NCBI RefSeq assembly: GCF_024746835.1
Contig: NZ_CP080531.1
Location: forward strand, 1,364,001 to 1,428,000
Direction: 5' to 3'
DNA length: 64,000 nucleotides
Source: Mesorhizobium sp. AR02
GTDB taxonomy: Bacteria; Pseudomonadota; Alphaproteobacteria; Rhizobiales; Rhizobiaceae
Shown here: piece after piece, positions 25,707 to 33,683 of the stretch
Numbering within the stretch: the first letter of the stretch is position 1
How the letters are laid out: each line of letters begins with the position of its first letter
The notes under the pieces: model-generated
What the model was told of the DNA's origin: nothing
What the model saw: the letters and a program-made list of their open reading frames with translations, nothing else
Database searches by the model: none
Made by a program: the position numbers and the translations under genes

Positions 25707-26169
25707 AGGCCTTCGCTGCCTTTGTCGCCGCCTTCTTGGCCGGCGCCTTCTTAGCGGGAGCTTTCGAGATGGACTTTCGGCCCAGCCCGCTAGACTTGGC
25801 TAATTCCGATCGCTGGGCGGCGTAGCTTGGGGCCACCATGGGATAGTCCTTCGGCAAACCCCATTTCGCTCGATACTCATCTGGCGTCATGCCCAACAAG
25901 CCAAGGTGGCGCTTCATTGACTTGAACTTACGGCCATCTTCCAGCGACACGATATAGTCGGGAAACACCGACCGCTTCGGATTGACCGCTGGTGTCTGTG
26001 CTGGTTGCTCAGCAACCCTCGGCTGGCTCAAGCTCGACAGTGCGGAATTCACCGAGGAAATAAGATCCGGCAGACCGGCGACCGGCACCGAGTTGTTTTG
26101 GACAAATGCGGCGACAATATCCGCGGTCAAACCCATTAAATTGGCGTTTCGGTCAGCTTCCGCGGACAT
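25705..26169 (-). CDS. MucR/Ros-family transcriptional regulator lacking zinc-ligand Cys
   Basis: 154 residues. The N-terminal oligomerisation region (LTADIVAAFVQNNSVPVAGLPDLISSV, about 12-38) and the DNA-binding core (SLEDGRKFKSMKRHL, MTPDEYRAKWGLPKDYPMVAPSYA, about 75-118) define the family. Where Ros/MucR have the first zinc Cys, Ser is present (IVSLEDG), and the distal His is also replaced (HLGLLG). Zinc-independent Ros homologues are known from Mesorhizobium, so DNA binding may persist. The tail is Lys/Ala-rich with AK/PAKKA repeats. AAGGGAAA lies 9 bases before the ATG. The IS5 remnant begins exactly at the stop codon, so the original C-terminus may have differed. Confidence 0.88.
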   Translation of the reverse strand: MSAEADRNANLMGLTADIVAAFVQNNSVPVAGLPDLISSVNSALSSLSQPRVAEQPAQTPAVNPKRSVFPDYIVSLEDGRKFKSMKRHLGLLGMTPDEYRAKWGLPKDYPMVAPSYAAQRSELAKSSGLGRKSISKAPAKKAPAKKAATKAAKA

Positions 26170-26222
26170 CTATGTTTTCCCTTTCCGTTGTTGATAGGTC
26201 TTCTATTGGGCCGGACCGAACG

Positions 26223-26660
26223 ATGCAAGAAGTCGGATGCAGGAATCTGGCCCAGCGGCTAGAGGAAAAACCACTCCGGTGGCCGGCAGACGATGCGACG
26301 ACATTTCGTTCCCGCGCCATCGACGCCGCGGACATCTTGATCGATACCCGCTTCAATGAGTGGGTCTTTCAGGTTCGGGCTGAACAAAAGGCAAGACCGG
26401 CGTCGCGGGGCCAGCGGTTTCGTATGGAGTCCCAAAAGGTAAAGGCGTTCGTCGCGGTGCTATATTCTGATTGCATCGATCCGGCTTCGGCCGACGAGTC
26501 CCTAGACCCGCTGCATTGGCTATCAGATGTGCACCCGGAGTTCATCGCCGCGTTGGTGCGGCGGAAGAAATTCTACGAGCCGGATGGGACTTTCTTCAAA
26601 TCCGACACCCGCACTAGCCCGTCCTGGCCGGTGAAAGTCAGTGTCGATCCCGAGCTTTGA
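26223..26660 (+). CDS. Hypothetical protein (145 aa)
   Basis: Starts at ATG 26223, divergent from the MucR-like gene (53 bp between starts). Charged, no signal peptide or membrane span, with an aromatic stretch DPLHWLSDVHPEFIAALVRRKKFYEPDG. Family not recognised. Its last 88 bases overlap the end of the convergent gene 26573-27142, which is unusually long for two real genes; both have plausible protein composition, so one of the two ends may be read through incorrectly. Confidence 0.5.
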   Translation: MQEVGCRNLAQRLEEKPLRWPADDATTFRSRAIDAADILIDTRFNEWVFQVRAEQKARPASRGQRFRMESQKVKAFVAVLYSDCIDPASADESLDPLHWLSDVHPEFIAALVRRKKFYEPDGTFFKSDTRTSPSWPVKVSVDPEL

Positions 26661-27142
26661 GCTTGGCTAATACCTGAGATGTGGTGCTCGCCGGTGTCGT
26701 AAACAGTATGTTCGCCGTGGTCATCGATCACGAGGCGCCGGGCACTGGAAAAAATCGCGTAGCGCAGATCATTCTGAGCACCCGTCGAGTTCGGTTGACC
26801 GAACTCGGCAGGCCACCATGCGGCACTCGTGGGACGCAGAGGAGAGCGATAGCTGACTTCATCGCTTCTAACCAACGCTTCGGGGTTGTCGCTAAGGTGT
26901 TCCGCCAGTTCGGTGGCAATCGCATTTAGCTTCGCCTTAAGTGAATCACTGAATATGTCTCCCACCATCGTCATGCCAGATGACCACTGCGCCATACCTC
27001 CAAACTCCCTATGACTGAACTGCGCCATCCTCCCGCCGCCTGCCTTAAGGGCCTGCAGGACGGCTTTGACAGCGTCGGTCGAAATCGAGTGCCGGACCGC
27101 CAGCTGAGCGATCAACGTTTCTTCAGTGTGGTCGACGGTCAC
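26573..27142 (-). CDS. Hypothetical protein with AQFSHREFGGMAQW motif (SHOCT-like)
   Basis: 189 residues from GTG 27142, which has GGGAGGAA 6 bases upstream. The N-terminal helical region (AQLAVRHSISTDAVKAVLQALKAGGGRMAQF) and the block HREFGGMAQWSSGMTMVGDIFSDSLKAKL resemble SHOCT-associated proteins in which this block precedes or contains the short helical domain. Soluble, no membrane span. Function unknown. It lies 31 bp downstream-strand-wise of the YihY gene region and overlaps the convergent ORF at its 3' end. Confidence 0.65.
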   Translation of the reverse strand: MTVDHTEETLIAQLAVRHSISTDAVKAVLQALKAGGGRMAQFSHREFGGMAQWSSGMTMVGDIFSDSLKAKLNAIATELAEHLSDNPEALVRSDEVSYRSPLRPTSAAWWPAEFGQPNSTGAQNDLRYAIFSSARRLVIDDHGEHTVYDTGEHHISGISQAQSSGSTLTFTGQDGLVRVSDLKKVPSGS

Positions 27143-27173
27143 GAGAGTTCCTCCCGATTCGACGAAAAATATC

Positions 27174-28178
27174 TTACTGCCGGCGAGGACCCAGCATAAG
27201 GATGGTCATCATTGCACTCACGCACGCCATCGCTATCAGCGCGACGACGCCAGAAGCGTTGACCTCTTGCTCTGCCCGAAATGGGACGACGTGTTTTGCG
27301 GGCAAGGCGTTGTGGATCACAGGATCCAGATCGGACCTGCTGCCCTTTCGAATGGAATAGGCGCGAGTGAATTCCGCGCCGAGAAGGAAAATTTCCGACG
27401 AGTAGTAGACCCAGAGTAGCATGACGAGCAGCCCACCGGCGGCCCCATATGAGGACGCGATGGCGCTGGTGCCGATATACCAGCCGATAAGTGATTTTCC
27501 GAGCGTGAACAGCGCAGCGGTCATCACGGCACCAATCCCGACATCGCGCCATTCGAGGGTTCGATCGGGCAAGACTTTGTAGATGGCAGCGAACATCAAT
27601 GAGATCAGGACAAACGAAATAGCCGCGTTGATCACACCGAGAACGACTGTGCCGAACGGCAGGTAAGCGTTGATGATGTTACCCAGCGCCGAGATCACCG
27701 CGCTCGCTACGAGAGATACGAGCAGCATGAAACCGAGTGCAGCGACCAAACCCAGACTCGCTGCACGTGCCCGCACCAGACGCGACAACGAACTCCCCTG
27801 CGGTTCGACCTTCCATATCGTGTTCAGCGACTGCTGCATTTCGCCAAAGACGCCAGAAGCGGTCACGAACAAGGCAACCATGCCAATGACGGTCGCCCAG
27901 GTCCCGGAGGATTTACTGGATGCGCTCTCGAGCGCGGTCTGAAGGAGACCCGCGCTTTCCGGCCCCATCAGACCCGAGATCTGGGCAGACAAAGCCAATT
28001 GTGCGGCATCATGACCGAAAGCGAGACCTGCGATTGCGACCACAATCAGCAAGATTGGCGCCAGCGATGTGGTGGCATAAAAAGCCATTGCCGCACCATG
28101 ACTAAGTGCATTGTCGTTGACAAAGCCAACCACACTTTCTCGAAGCAAGCCCCATGCATCCGTAATCGCGCGTCGCAT
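27174..28178 (-). CDS. YihY/BrkB-family inner-membrane protein
   Basis: 334 residues from ATG 28178 (the frame opens slightly earlier at 28205). Six or seven membrane spans, with the family signatures LSHGAAMAFYATTSLAPILLIV (about 25-47), ASGVFGEMQQSLNTIWKVEP (about 105) and GAAGGLLVMLLWVYYSSEIFLLGAEFTRAY (about 245-275). Once called ribonuclease BN; now regarded as membrane proteins of unknown transport-like function. No neighbour clarifies its role. Confidence 0.93.
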   Translation of the reverse strand: MRRAITDAWGLLRESVVGFVNDNALSHGAAMAFYATTSLAPILLIVVAIAGLAFGHDAAQLALSAQISGLMGPESAGLLQTALESASSKSSGTWATVIGMVALFVTASGVFGEMQQSLNTIWKVEPQGSSLSRLVRARAASLGLVAALGFMLLVSLVASAVISALGNIINAYLPFGTVVLGVINAAISFVLISLMFAAIYKVLPDRTLEWRDVGIGAVMTAALFTLGKSLIGWYIGTSAIASSYGAAGGLLVMLLWVYYSSEIFLLGAEFTRAYSIRKGSRSDLDPVIHNALPAKHVVPFRAEQEVNASGVVALIAMACVSAMMTILMLGPRRQ

Positions 28179-28644
28179 TTTGAGTCCGCAGGCAGTGAGC
28201 CGCAACCGTGTCCACTAGCAATGCGCCAGAACTTCCGATGTTCCGGTTACCGCGTCAGGTCCGTGTCTCATCGCATTGAGGATATGATCAGAGACCCTGG
28301 TGCGGACGGTTCAGCCGTGGGCCAGGCGCCTGCGCCAATCACGTGGCATCTATGGCGGAGCCCAGGATTGCCATTTCCTGGGCTCTCACCGTCTAGAGGA
28401 GCGGCATGATTTGGTTTCGTGCTTTTCCCGGTCAGGGGCTAGACCATGGGTGGCTTGTCGGATAAGCGGCCGGGGCCAGTTTGGAATGGACGGGGTTGGC
28501 CCCCGCCCTTGCATGTGCCCGCAACTATACGCTCGACGATAGTGGCCGGGACGACGCTTTGACGCGAACCCTGGGTTTCTCCCGCCGCAGATGATTGCGA
28601 AGGAACCGAAGCTCCCTGTGCGTAGGTATGGATCGGATAGTCGC
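28179..28644. other. Intergenic region with a perfect hairpin, no gene seen
   Basis: No convincing ORF. A perfect 10-bp inverted repeat GAGCCCAGGA (28358-28367) / TCCTGGGCTC (28376-28385) with an 8-base loop lies in the middle; there is no T-run, so it is not a classical terminator. This is where an integrase for segment 2 would be expected if the segment were autonomous, and none is present. Confidence 0.5.
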
Positions 28645-28741
28645 TGGTGCTGCGAGAAAGGATTGAACTCTAGCTTACATTAATAAAATCAATGACTTAT
28701 CGGCCATTTTGTAACATTGTGACGACCGCCAGAATGACCGC
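28645..28741 (+). repeat. att-like repeat C (tRNA-Thr 3' end plus arm)
   Basis: The 27-base tRNA 3'-end core is present (28645-28671) with a single G-to-A change (GCGAGAAAGGATT). The arm follows: AATAAAATCAATGACTTAT, TTTTGTAACATTGTGACG and CAGAATGACCG. Separates segments 2 and 3. Confidence 0.85.
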
Positions 28742-28788
28742 GCATAACCTTCGAATCGATGGGCATGTTTGCCTCCATGAGGCGCTCT

Positions 28789-29847
28789 TTAACCTCTAGT
28801 AACGTCGGCTGAATAGAAGCTGGGCGCGCCGCCGACGTGCTCGTAGACTTCCGCGACATTGCCAGAGGTCACTGCTACGCCCGGAAGCACAATCCACGGC
28901 GGCACAGCATTGCCGGTCAGCCCGACAATCGCGGCCGCGGCAGCGATCTCCCCCTGTTCGAAAGGCCGTTGCGCCGCAACACCCTTGACGATCGTTCCTT
29001 CGCGAAGGGCCTCAGCGATCGCGCTACCGAGATCAACCGTGGTCATGACCGGGACCCGGGAGCGGCCAGAAAAAGCCGGCAGCGATGCAACTGCTGGCTC
29101 GTCCCAGACGACAAACAGTCCATCAAGATCAGGATTGGCATCAAGGTAGAGACCGACAGCGCTGCCGGCATTTGCTGGCACTTCGAATTTCAGCTGCGTC
29201 AGCGTGATGTCCGGGCGCTCGTGCCGCATCCACTTGCCGAATGCGATCTCACGCTGCGCCGTCGCGAAGAAGTCGACATTGTAGGCAGCCACGCAGACTG
29301 TGCCGTTCTGCCGGATGTGCGGAGAAATCAGACTGGCGGCGATCTGGCCAAGCCCGAAATTGTCGGACGATATGACGCTTACATAGTCGGTTTCTTGAAG
29401 CAGGCCGGAAGGCGCGTTGTCGAGCAGGACGAGCTTGATCCCGGCGACCGCCAGTTTGCGGAAAGCTGCGGCCACGGCCGTGCTTCCGACGGGGATGCTG
29501 ATCACGGCATCCGGCTTCGATTGCACCAGCCGTTCGATCGCTGCGATCTGGGTGGCCGGGTCGTAGCCGCAATCGACGATGTCGACGACGACGGCGCCCG
29601 CCTGCTCCAAGCCTGCCTTGATGCCCGCGATCTGACGCTGCGCCCAGTCCGAAGCGGTCGTGTGCAGAACAATCGCCACGCGGAAGGCTCTTTCCCTGGC
29701 GCGCTCCAGCATGTCGGCAGACGGGCGCAGCAATTCGGGAGATGCCGGCCGTTCGCCATGTGGTCCCAGGCCTGCAACCAGCGGACGCGCAACAGACGAA
29801 ACCGGCAACACACATCCGGGTGGCATTGCCGCATCAGCTCTCTGCAT
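28789..29847 (-). CDS. Sugar-binding-protein homologue without signal peptide
   Basis: 352 residues from ATG 29847 with GGGAGGAG 7 bases upstream. The body (from about residue 55: FRVAIVLHTTASDWAQRQI, SKPDAVISIPVGSTAVA, AGIKLVLLDNAPSGL, GLFVVWDEPAV) is a periplasmic-binding-protein type 1 fold, clearly related to the exported protein at 32431-33555 (shared SDNxGxGQIAA-type and AVWD/VVWDEP motifs). The first 50 residues are polar and Pro-rich with no hydrophobic segment, so it should stay in the cytoplasm. No helix-turn-helix is seen. It may be an intracellular sugar sensor acting with the ROK regulator 131 bp upstream on the same strand; this is inference. Confidence 0.82.
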   Translation of the reverse strand: MQRADAAMPPGCVLPVSSVARPLVAGLGPHGERPASPELLRPSADMLERARERAFRVAIVLHTTASDWAQRQIAGIKAGLEQAGAVVVDIVDCGYDPATQIAAIERLVQSKPDAVISIPVGSTAVAAAFRKLAVAGIKLVLLDNAPSGLLQETDYVSVISSDNFGLGQIAASLISPHIRQNGTVCVAAYNVDFFATAQREIAFGKWMRHERPDITLTQLKFEVPANAGSAVGLYLDANPDLDGLFVVWDEPAVASLPAFSGRSRVPVMTTVDLGSAIAEALREGTIVKGVAAQRPFEQGEIAAAAAIVGLTGNAVPPWIVLPGVAVTSGNVAEVYEHVGGAPSFYSADVTRG

Positions 29848-29978
29848 CCCGTTGCTCCTCCCACCCGCCACCTCTGCGGGCAGCTGTATTGAATCAAACC
29901 TACCGCAGGGGTTCGGGTTTGCAAGCGCCACGGCTGATCGCGGCGACTGAGCGACAGCCGGTTGGGCGGGCTGCAAGC

Positions 29979-31355
29979 TCAACCGCCTGTCGTCGCCGTC
30001 TTCTCGACAGCAGCCAGCAAGTTGGCAACCCCGGCGTGGGCAAGCGGCGTGCCCGATACGATCCATTCGCTGAGGAACGCGGGGGCGAACAGTTCGGTCA
30101 CGGCGACAGATGCGGCGCCGACAAGTCCAGCCGACCGCCCCATGCGCGAATGGACAATACTGATATCGCGGCTGATGAGAGGCTGCGCGTGCCCGTAGAT
30201 GCCCTCGCGGATCGCCGCCAGGCAGATGTCCCCCGTTTGGGACAGTTCCCCGCCGAGAACGATCATCGACGGATTGAGGATATTGGCCAGCGTCGCCAGG
30301 ACTGTGCCGATCAGCCGTCCGGATTGCGCCAGCAGGTCGGCCGAGAACGGGTCGCCGAGGCGGGCCGCCGTGCCAATGTCGGCCGCCGTCACCGTCCCGG
30401 TCGCGGCGAGCGTTTCGCCGAGAAGACGGCTTCGCCCCTGTTCTGCCGCTAGTAGGCCGGCCTGGGCGATGGCATCGCAGCCGGCGACGGTTTGCAGGCA
30501 GCCAACATTGCCGCAACCGCAAATGCGCTTGTGCGGCTCGCCGGCGTAAACATGCCCTATCTGTCCCGCTATGCCTTGCGCGCCACGATGCAGGCGGCCG
30601 TCGACAACGATGCCGGCGGTGATATCTGAGCCAAGGTCGACATAGAGCAAGTCGCGGCTGGCTTCCGCCGACAGGGCGCTTAGTTCACCCATCGTTTCCA
30701 TCTGCACGGCGCCCCGCACCCAGACTGGCGCTTGGAAACGATGTATCAAACGCTCCAGAAGCTTCGCCTCGTCCCAAGCAGGCATCGCACTAAGTTTAGG
30801 GATCGCCAGGCTTTTCGAGTCCTTCTGCTCGACCGACCCCGGCGCTCCCAGACCAATCGCCCACAGCGGAGCACCATCCTTGCCGAGCGACCAATTGAAC
30901 AGCGCCTCGAGCCGATCGAACAGCGCCTGCGCTGGGGAAGCGGCGTCGAAATCTTCGTAGTGCTCAAGGATGAGCCGCCCGTCCAGATCGGCGAGACCAA
31001 GGCTGATGGTGTCGCCGTCGATGTTGGCAACCAGAATGCGCGCGGCCTCCGATCGAAACCGCACCAGACGCGGCGCACGCCCGCCTATGGAGCGCCCAAC
31101 ACCGCCTTCGTCGACAAGGCCGAAGGCAGCAAGCGTCGAGAGGCGGTCCGTGACCACGGCGCGGCCGAGCCGGGCTTCTCGTTCGAGGTCGAGGCGCGTG
31201 CAAGGTTCACTCGATCGCAGAATGTTGAGAAGCGAAACAAGACTCTGGCGTTCGGCTTCGAGGGCTTTGACGCGGTCCGTCGTCGCCGGAGAACCCGTCT
31301 CCCCGGATCGATCTGCATCCGCAACTGCGGTGCGTCCCAAGCCAGTCCTAGCCAC
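29979..31355 (-). CDS. ROK-family transcriptional repressor
   Basis: 458 residues from GTG 31355 with AAGGAG 8 bases upstream; the longer open frame above it is not coding. N-terminal winged helix (about 25-85: LLNILRSSEPCTRLDLEREARLGRAVVTDRLSTL) and a ROK sugar-kinase-like domain (about 105-430). The zinc motif is present (ICGCGNVGCLQ), but the final Glu is Gln, and the catalytic-loop AGEIGH is AGQIGH, so it senses sugar rather than phosphorylating it. It is divergent from the sugar operon starting at 31518 and likely represses it from the AT-rich palindromes between. Confidence 0.92.
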   Translation of the reverse strand: MARTGLGRTAVADADRSGETGSPATTDRVKALEAERQSLVSLLNILRSSEPCTRLDLEREARLGRAVVTDRLSTLAAFGLVDEGGVGRSIGGRAPRLVRFRSEAARILVANIDGDTISLGLADLDGRLILEHYEDFDAASPAQALFDRLEALFNWSLGKDGAPLWAIGLGAPGSVEQKDSKSLAIPKLSAMPAWDEAKLLERLIHRFQAPVWVRGAVQMETMGELSALSAEASRDLLYVDLGSDITAGIVVDGRLHRGAQGIAGQIGHVYAGEPHKRICGCGNVGCLQTVAGCDAIAQAGLLAAEQGRSRLLGETLAATGTVTAADIGTAARLGDPFSADLLAQSGRLIGTVLATLANILNPSMIVLGGELSQTGDICLAAIREGIYGHAQPLISRDISIVHSRMGRSAGLVGAASVAVTELFAPAFLSEWIVSGTPLAHAGVANLLAAVEKTATTGG

Positions 31356-31432
31356 AGCCGATCGCTCCTTCGTCGTCCAACATGGACGAGCGCTTTCAGA
31401 AGACGCAATGCCTAATTTTGTCGCTAACACAG

Positions 31433-31470
31433 AAAAGTAAATTGACTTTTGATTTTTATCAACTAAAGAT
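31433..31470 (+). promoter_or_regulatory. Candidate promoter/operator of the segment 3 sugar operon
   Basis: AT-rich, with a -35-like TTGACT (31442-31447) and two overlapping inverted repeats: AAAAGT (31433-31438) / ACTTTT (31445-31450) and TTGAT (31449-31453) / ATCAA (31458-31462). ROK repressors bind AT-rich sites of this kind. The -10 is unclear. Confidence 0.4.
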
Positions 31471-31517
31471 CCGTTTCCAGATGCAAAAGCATATCGGGAC
31501 GTGTCGGAGGAGACGCC

Positions 31518-32351
31518 ATGACTGCTTGGAAGCTGGCCTATCACGCCAATTGCTGGGGTCCACTTGGGGGCGACGCCGTTGGCGTTACCTCAATCAACCG
31601 ATTGGCCTACCGGACGTTCGGGGACATGGCCGTGGCCGCGCGCGATATTGCAGCAGCGGGCTATGATGGCATCGAGTTCTTCGACGGCAATGTAGTCGAA
31701 AGCGCAGGCGACGATTACGCCGCCATCCGCAATATCCTCGCCGACACCGGCCTGTCGCTGGTCTCGGTCTATGCCGGCGGCAACTTCATCTTCAAGGACA
31801 TCCTTGACGAAGAACTGGCTCGCGTCGCCAAGGCGGCGGACGCAGCCCGTGCGCTCGGCGCCGAGCACCTGGTTGTTGGCGGCGGCGCGCGGCGCCACGA
31901 CGGGACGCGGCTAAGCGACTACGATGCCTTGGCTTCGGCGCTCGACAAGGTGATGGCAATCGCTGCGGAGCACGGCCTGAAGGCTCACTACCACCCCCAC
32001 CTGTCCACCATCGTCGAGAACCCCGACGAGGTGCGGACGATCTTCGGCAAGACCGCAATCGGGTTCTGTCCGGACACCGCGCATCTGGCCGCTGCCGGAG
32101 GCGACGTGGCAGCTATGGTGCGCGAGCACGCATCACGCATTTCCTATGTCCACCTCAAGGGCTGGCAGCGCGACCCGTTCGCCTTCGTGCCGGTCGGCCG
32201 GGGCGATTGCGACAACGGCGCCGTGATCCGGGCCTTGAAGGACATCCGTTACACGGGTTGGATCTGCAACGAACTCGACGCCTGGGCCGATCCTGCCGCC
32301 GGCGCGCGGGAAAGCCACGCCTTTGTGCAAGCGGAACTTGCGAAAGTCTGA
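31518..32351 (+). CDS. Sugar phosphate isomerase/epimerase-like TIM-barrel protein
   Basis: 277 residues, xylose-isomerase-like barrel. Metal-binding positions expected for the family are visible: Glu in GYDGIEFFDG (about 50), His in LKAHYHPHLST (about 155), Asp/His in GFCPDTAHLAAAGG (about 180), His in ISYVHLKGW (about 207) and Glu in WICNELDAW (about 255). GGAGGAGAC lies just upstream of the ATG. It probably isomerises, epimerises or cleaves a keto-sugar intermediate in the cytoplasm. First gene of the operon 31518-39839. Distant relatives include IolE/IolI-type enzymes and the barrel subunit of glycoside deglycosidases; sequence alone cannot choose. Confidence 0.88.
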   Translation: MTAWKLAYHANCWGPLGGDAVGVTSINRLAYRTFGDMAVAARDIAAAGYDGIEFFDGNVVESAGDDYAAIRNILADTGLSLVSVYAGGNFIFKDILDEELARVAKAADAARALGAEHLVVGGGARRHDGTRLSDYDALASALDKVMAIAAEHGLKAHYHPHLSTIVENPDEVRTIFGKTAIGFCPDTAHLAAAGGDVAAMVREHASRISYVHLKGWQRDPFAFVPVGRGDCDNGAVIRALKDIRYTGWICNELDAWADPAAGARESHAFVQAELAKV

Positions 32352-32430
32352 AGTTACCGACCGGCATAGACGCCGGGAAGCGCCTGTAACTGCAACAACG
32401 AAAACCAAACAACATCAGGGAGGAAACACC

Positions 32431-33555
32431 ATGCGCATGAAAACCTTGCTTCGGTCGACGGCAATCTGTCTGACGCTCGGCCTCGGCCTTGTCTCGAACG
32501 CCGCCTACGCCACTGACCCCGCCCAGGCGCTGACCGAGATCGGCCAGCATGTGATGAGCCTCGGACCGAACGGCGAGAAGCCGGAAGCCGCCTCGAGCGT
32601 CAAGCTTACCGATGAGGAACTGGCAAAGATCAAGGAGATGCATGCCAAGGCCGCCATAGTCATGCACTATGCCGGCAACGACTGGTCGCAGGCGCAGATC
32701 GAAGGCCTCAAAGCGCAGTTCGCCACCATGGGGATCGAAGTCGTCGCCGTTACCGACGCAGGCTTCAAGCCCGACAAGCAGGTGTCCGACCTCGAAACCG
32801 TAATGGCCCAGAAGCCCAATATCATCGTATCGATTCCGACCGACCCGGTCGCGACCGCAGCGGCCTACAAAGCGGCGGCCGACGCGGGCGCCAAGCTCGT
32901 GTTCATGGACAACGTGCCGAAAGGCTTTGTAGCCGGCAAGGACTACGTTAGCTCCGTCTCGGCTGACAACTACGGCAACGGCGTCGCCACAGCGCACCTG
33001 CTGGCGCAGGCACTTGGCGGCAAGGGCGATGTCGGACTGATCTTCCATGCAGCCGATTTTTTCGTCACCAAGCAGCGCTACGACGCCGTCAAGAAGACGC
33101 TGGCCGAGAACTATCCGGACATCCACGTCGTCGCCGAGCAAGGCATCGGCGGTCCCGACTTCTCAGGCGATGCCGAGAAGGCGGCAGGCGCCCTGCTCGT
33201 CGCCCATCCCAGCATCAAGGGCATCTGGGCGGTGTGGGATGTGCCCGCGGAAGGCGTCATCTCCGCCGCCCTCACCAATGGCCGGGACGACCTGGTGATC
33301 GTCAATTGCGACCTCGGCGAAAACGTCGCCATCAACATGGCGAGCGACGGTCCGGTAAAGGGCCTGTCAGCGCAGCGGCCCTACGACCAGGGCGTGACCG
33401 AGGCAATGCTGGCCGGCTACGGCCTGCTCGGCAAGCAGGCGCCGGCCTATGTCGCGCTGCCGGCACTGCCGGTAACCAAGGCCAATCTCGCCGATGCCTG
33501 GCAGCAGGTCTACCACAAGCCGGTCACCGACAAGATCAAGCAAAGCATGCAGTAG
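32431..33555 (+). CDS. Sugar ABC transporter substrate-binding protein
   Basis: 374 residues from ATG 32431, preceded by GGGAGGAA. Signal peptide about 1-28 (ending NAAYAT). The RbsB-type fold begins near residue 72 (KAAIVMHYAGNDWSQAQIEG) after a linker. Ligand-site blocks are NIIVSIPTDPVATAAAYK, SADNYGNGVATAH, and GIWAVWDVPAEGVI. It binds a sugar or glycoside in the periplasm for the ATPase and permease encoded next. It shares a close fold and motifs with the leaderless protein at 28789-29847, so the two may recognise the same ligand in different compartments. Confidence 0.92.
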   Translation: MRMKTLLRSTAICLTLGLGLVSNAAYATDPAQALTEIGQHVMSLGPNGEKPEAASSVKLTDEELAKIKEMHAKAAIVMHYAGNDWSQAQIEGLKAQFATMGIEVVAVTDAGFKPDKQVSDLETVMAQKPNIIVSIPTDPVATAAAYKAAADAGAKLVFMDNVPKGFVAGKDYVSSVSADNYGNGVATAHLLAQALGGKGDVGLIFHAADFFVTKQRYDAVKKTLAENYPDIHVVAEQGIGGPDFSGDAEKAAGALLVAHPSIKGIWAVWDVPAEGVISAALTNGRDDLVIVNCDLGENVAINMASDGPVKGLSAQRPYDQGVTEAMLAGYGLLGKQAPAYVALPALPVTKANLADAWQQVYHKPVTDKIKQSMQ

Positions 33556-33683
33556 ACTTCGCACACAGGTCCTCCCGGTGGCGATGGTTCGGCCGAGTTC
33601 GAGCAGAAGCGCAGCGTTTCTGTCCGACAGGCCGAACCATTCCCCCCACCCGACGCAACCGTTGTTTTGCCCTAGGTGTTGTC

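Noticed and set aside
28358..28385. Perfect hairpin considered as a terminator for segment 2
   Set aside because: No T-run on either side and no gene ending nearby; kept only as an unexplained palindrome.
29848..30522. N-terminal extension of the leaderless binding protein (577-codon frame)
   Set aside because: The extension is antisense to nothing but overlaps the ROK gene in another frame; the ATG at 29847 has a strong ribosome site and starts the recognisable protein.
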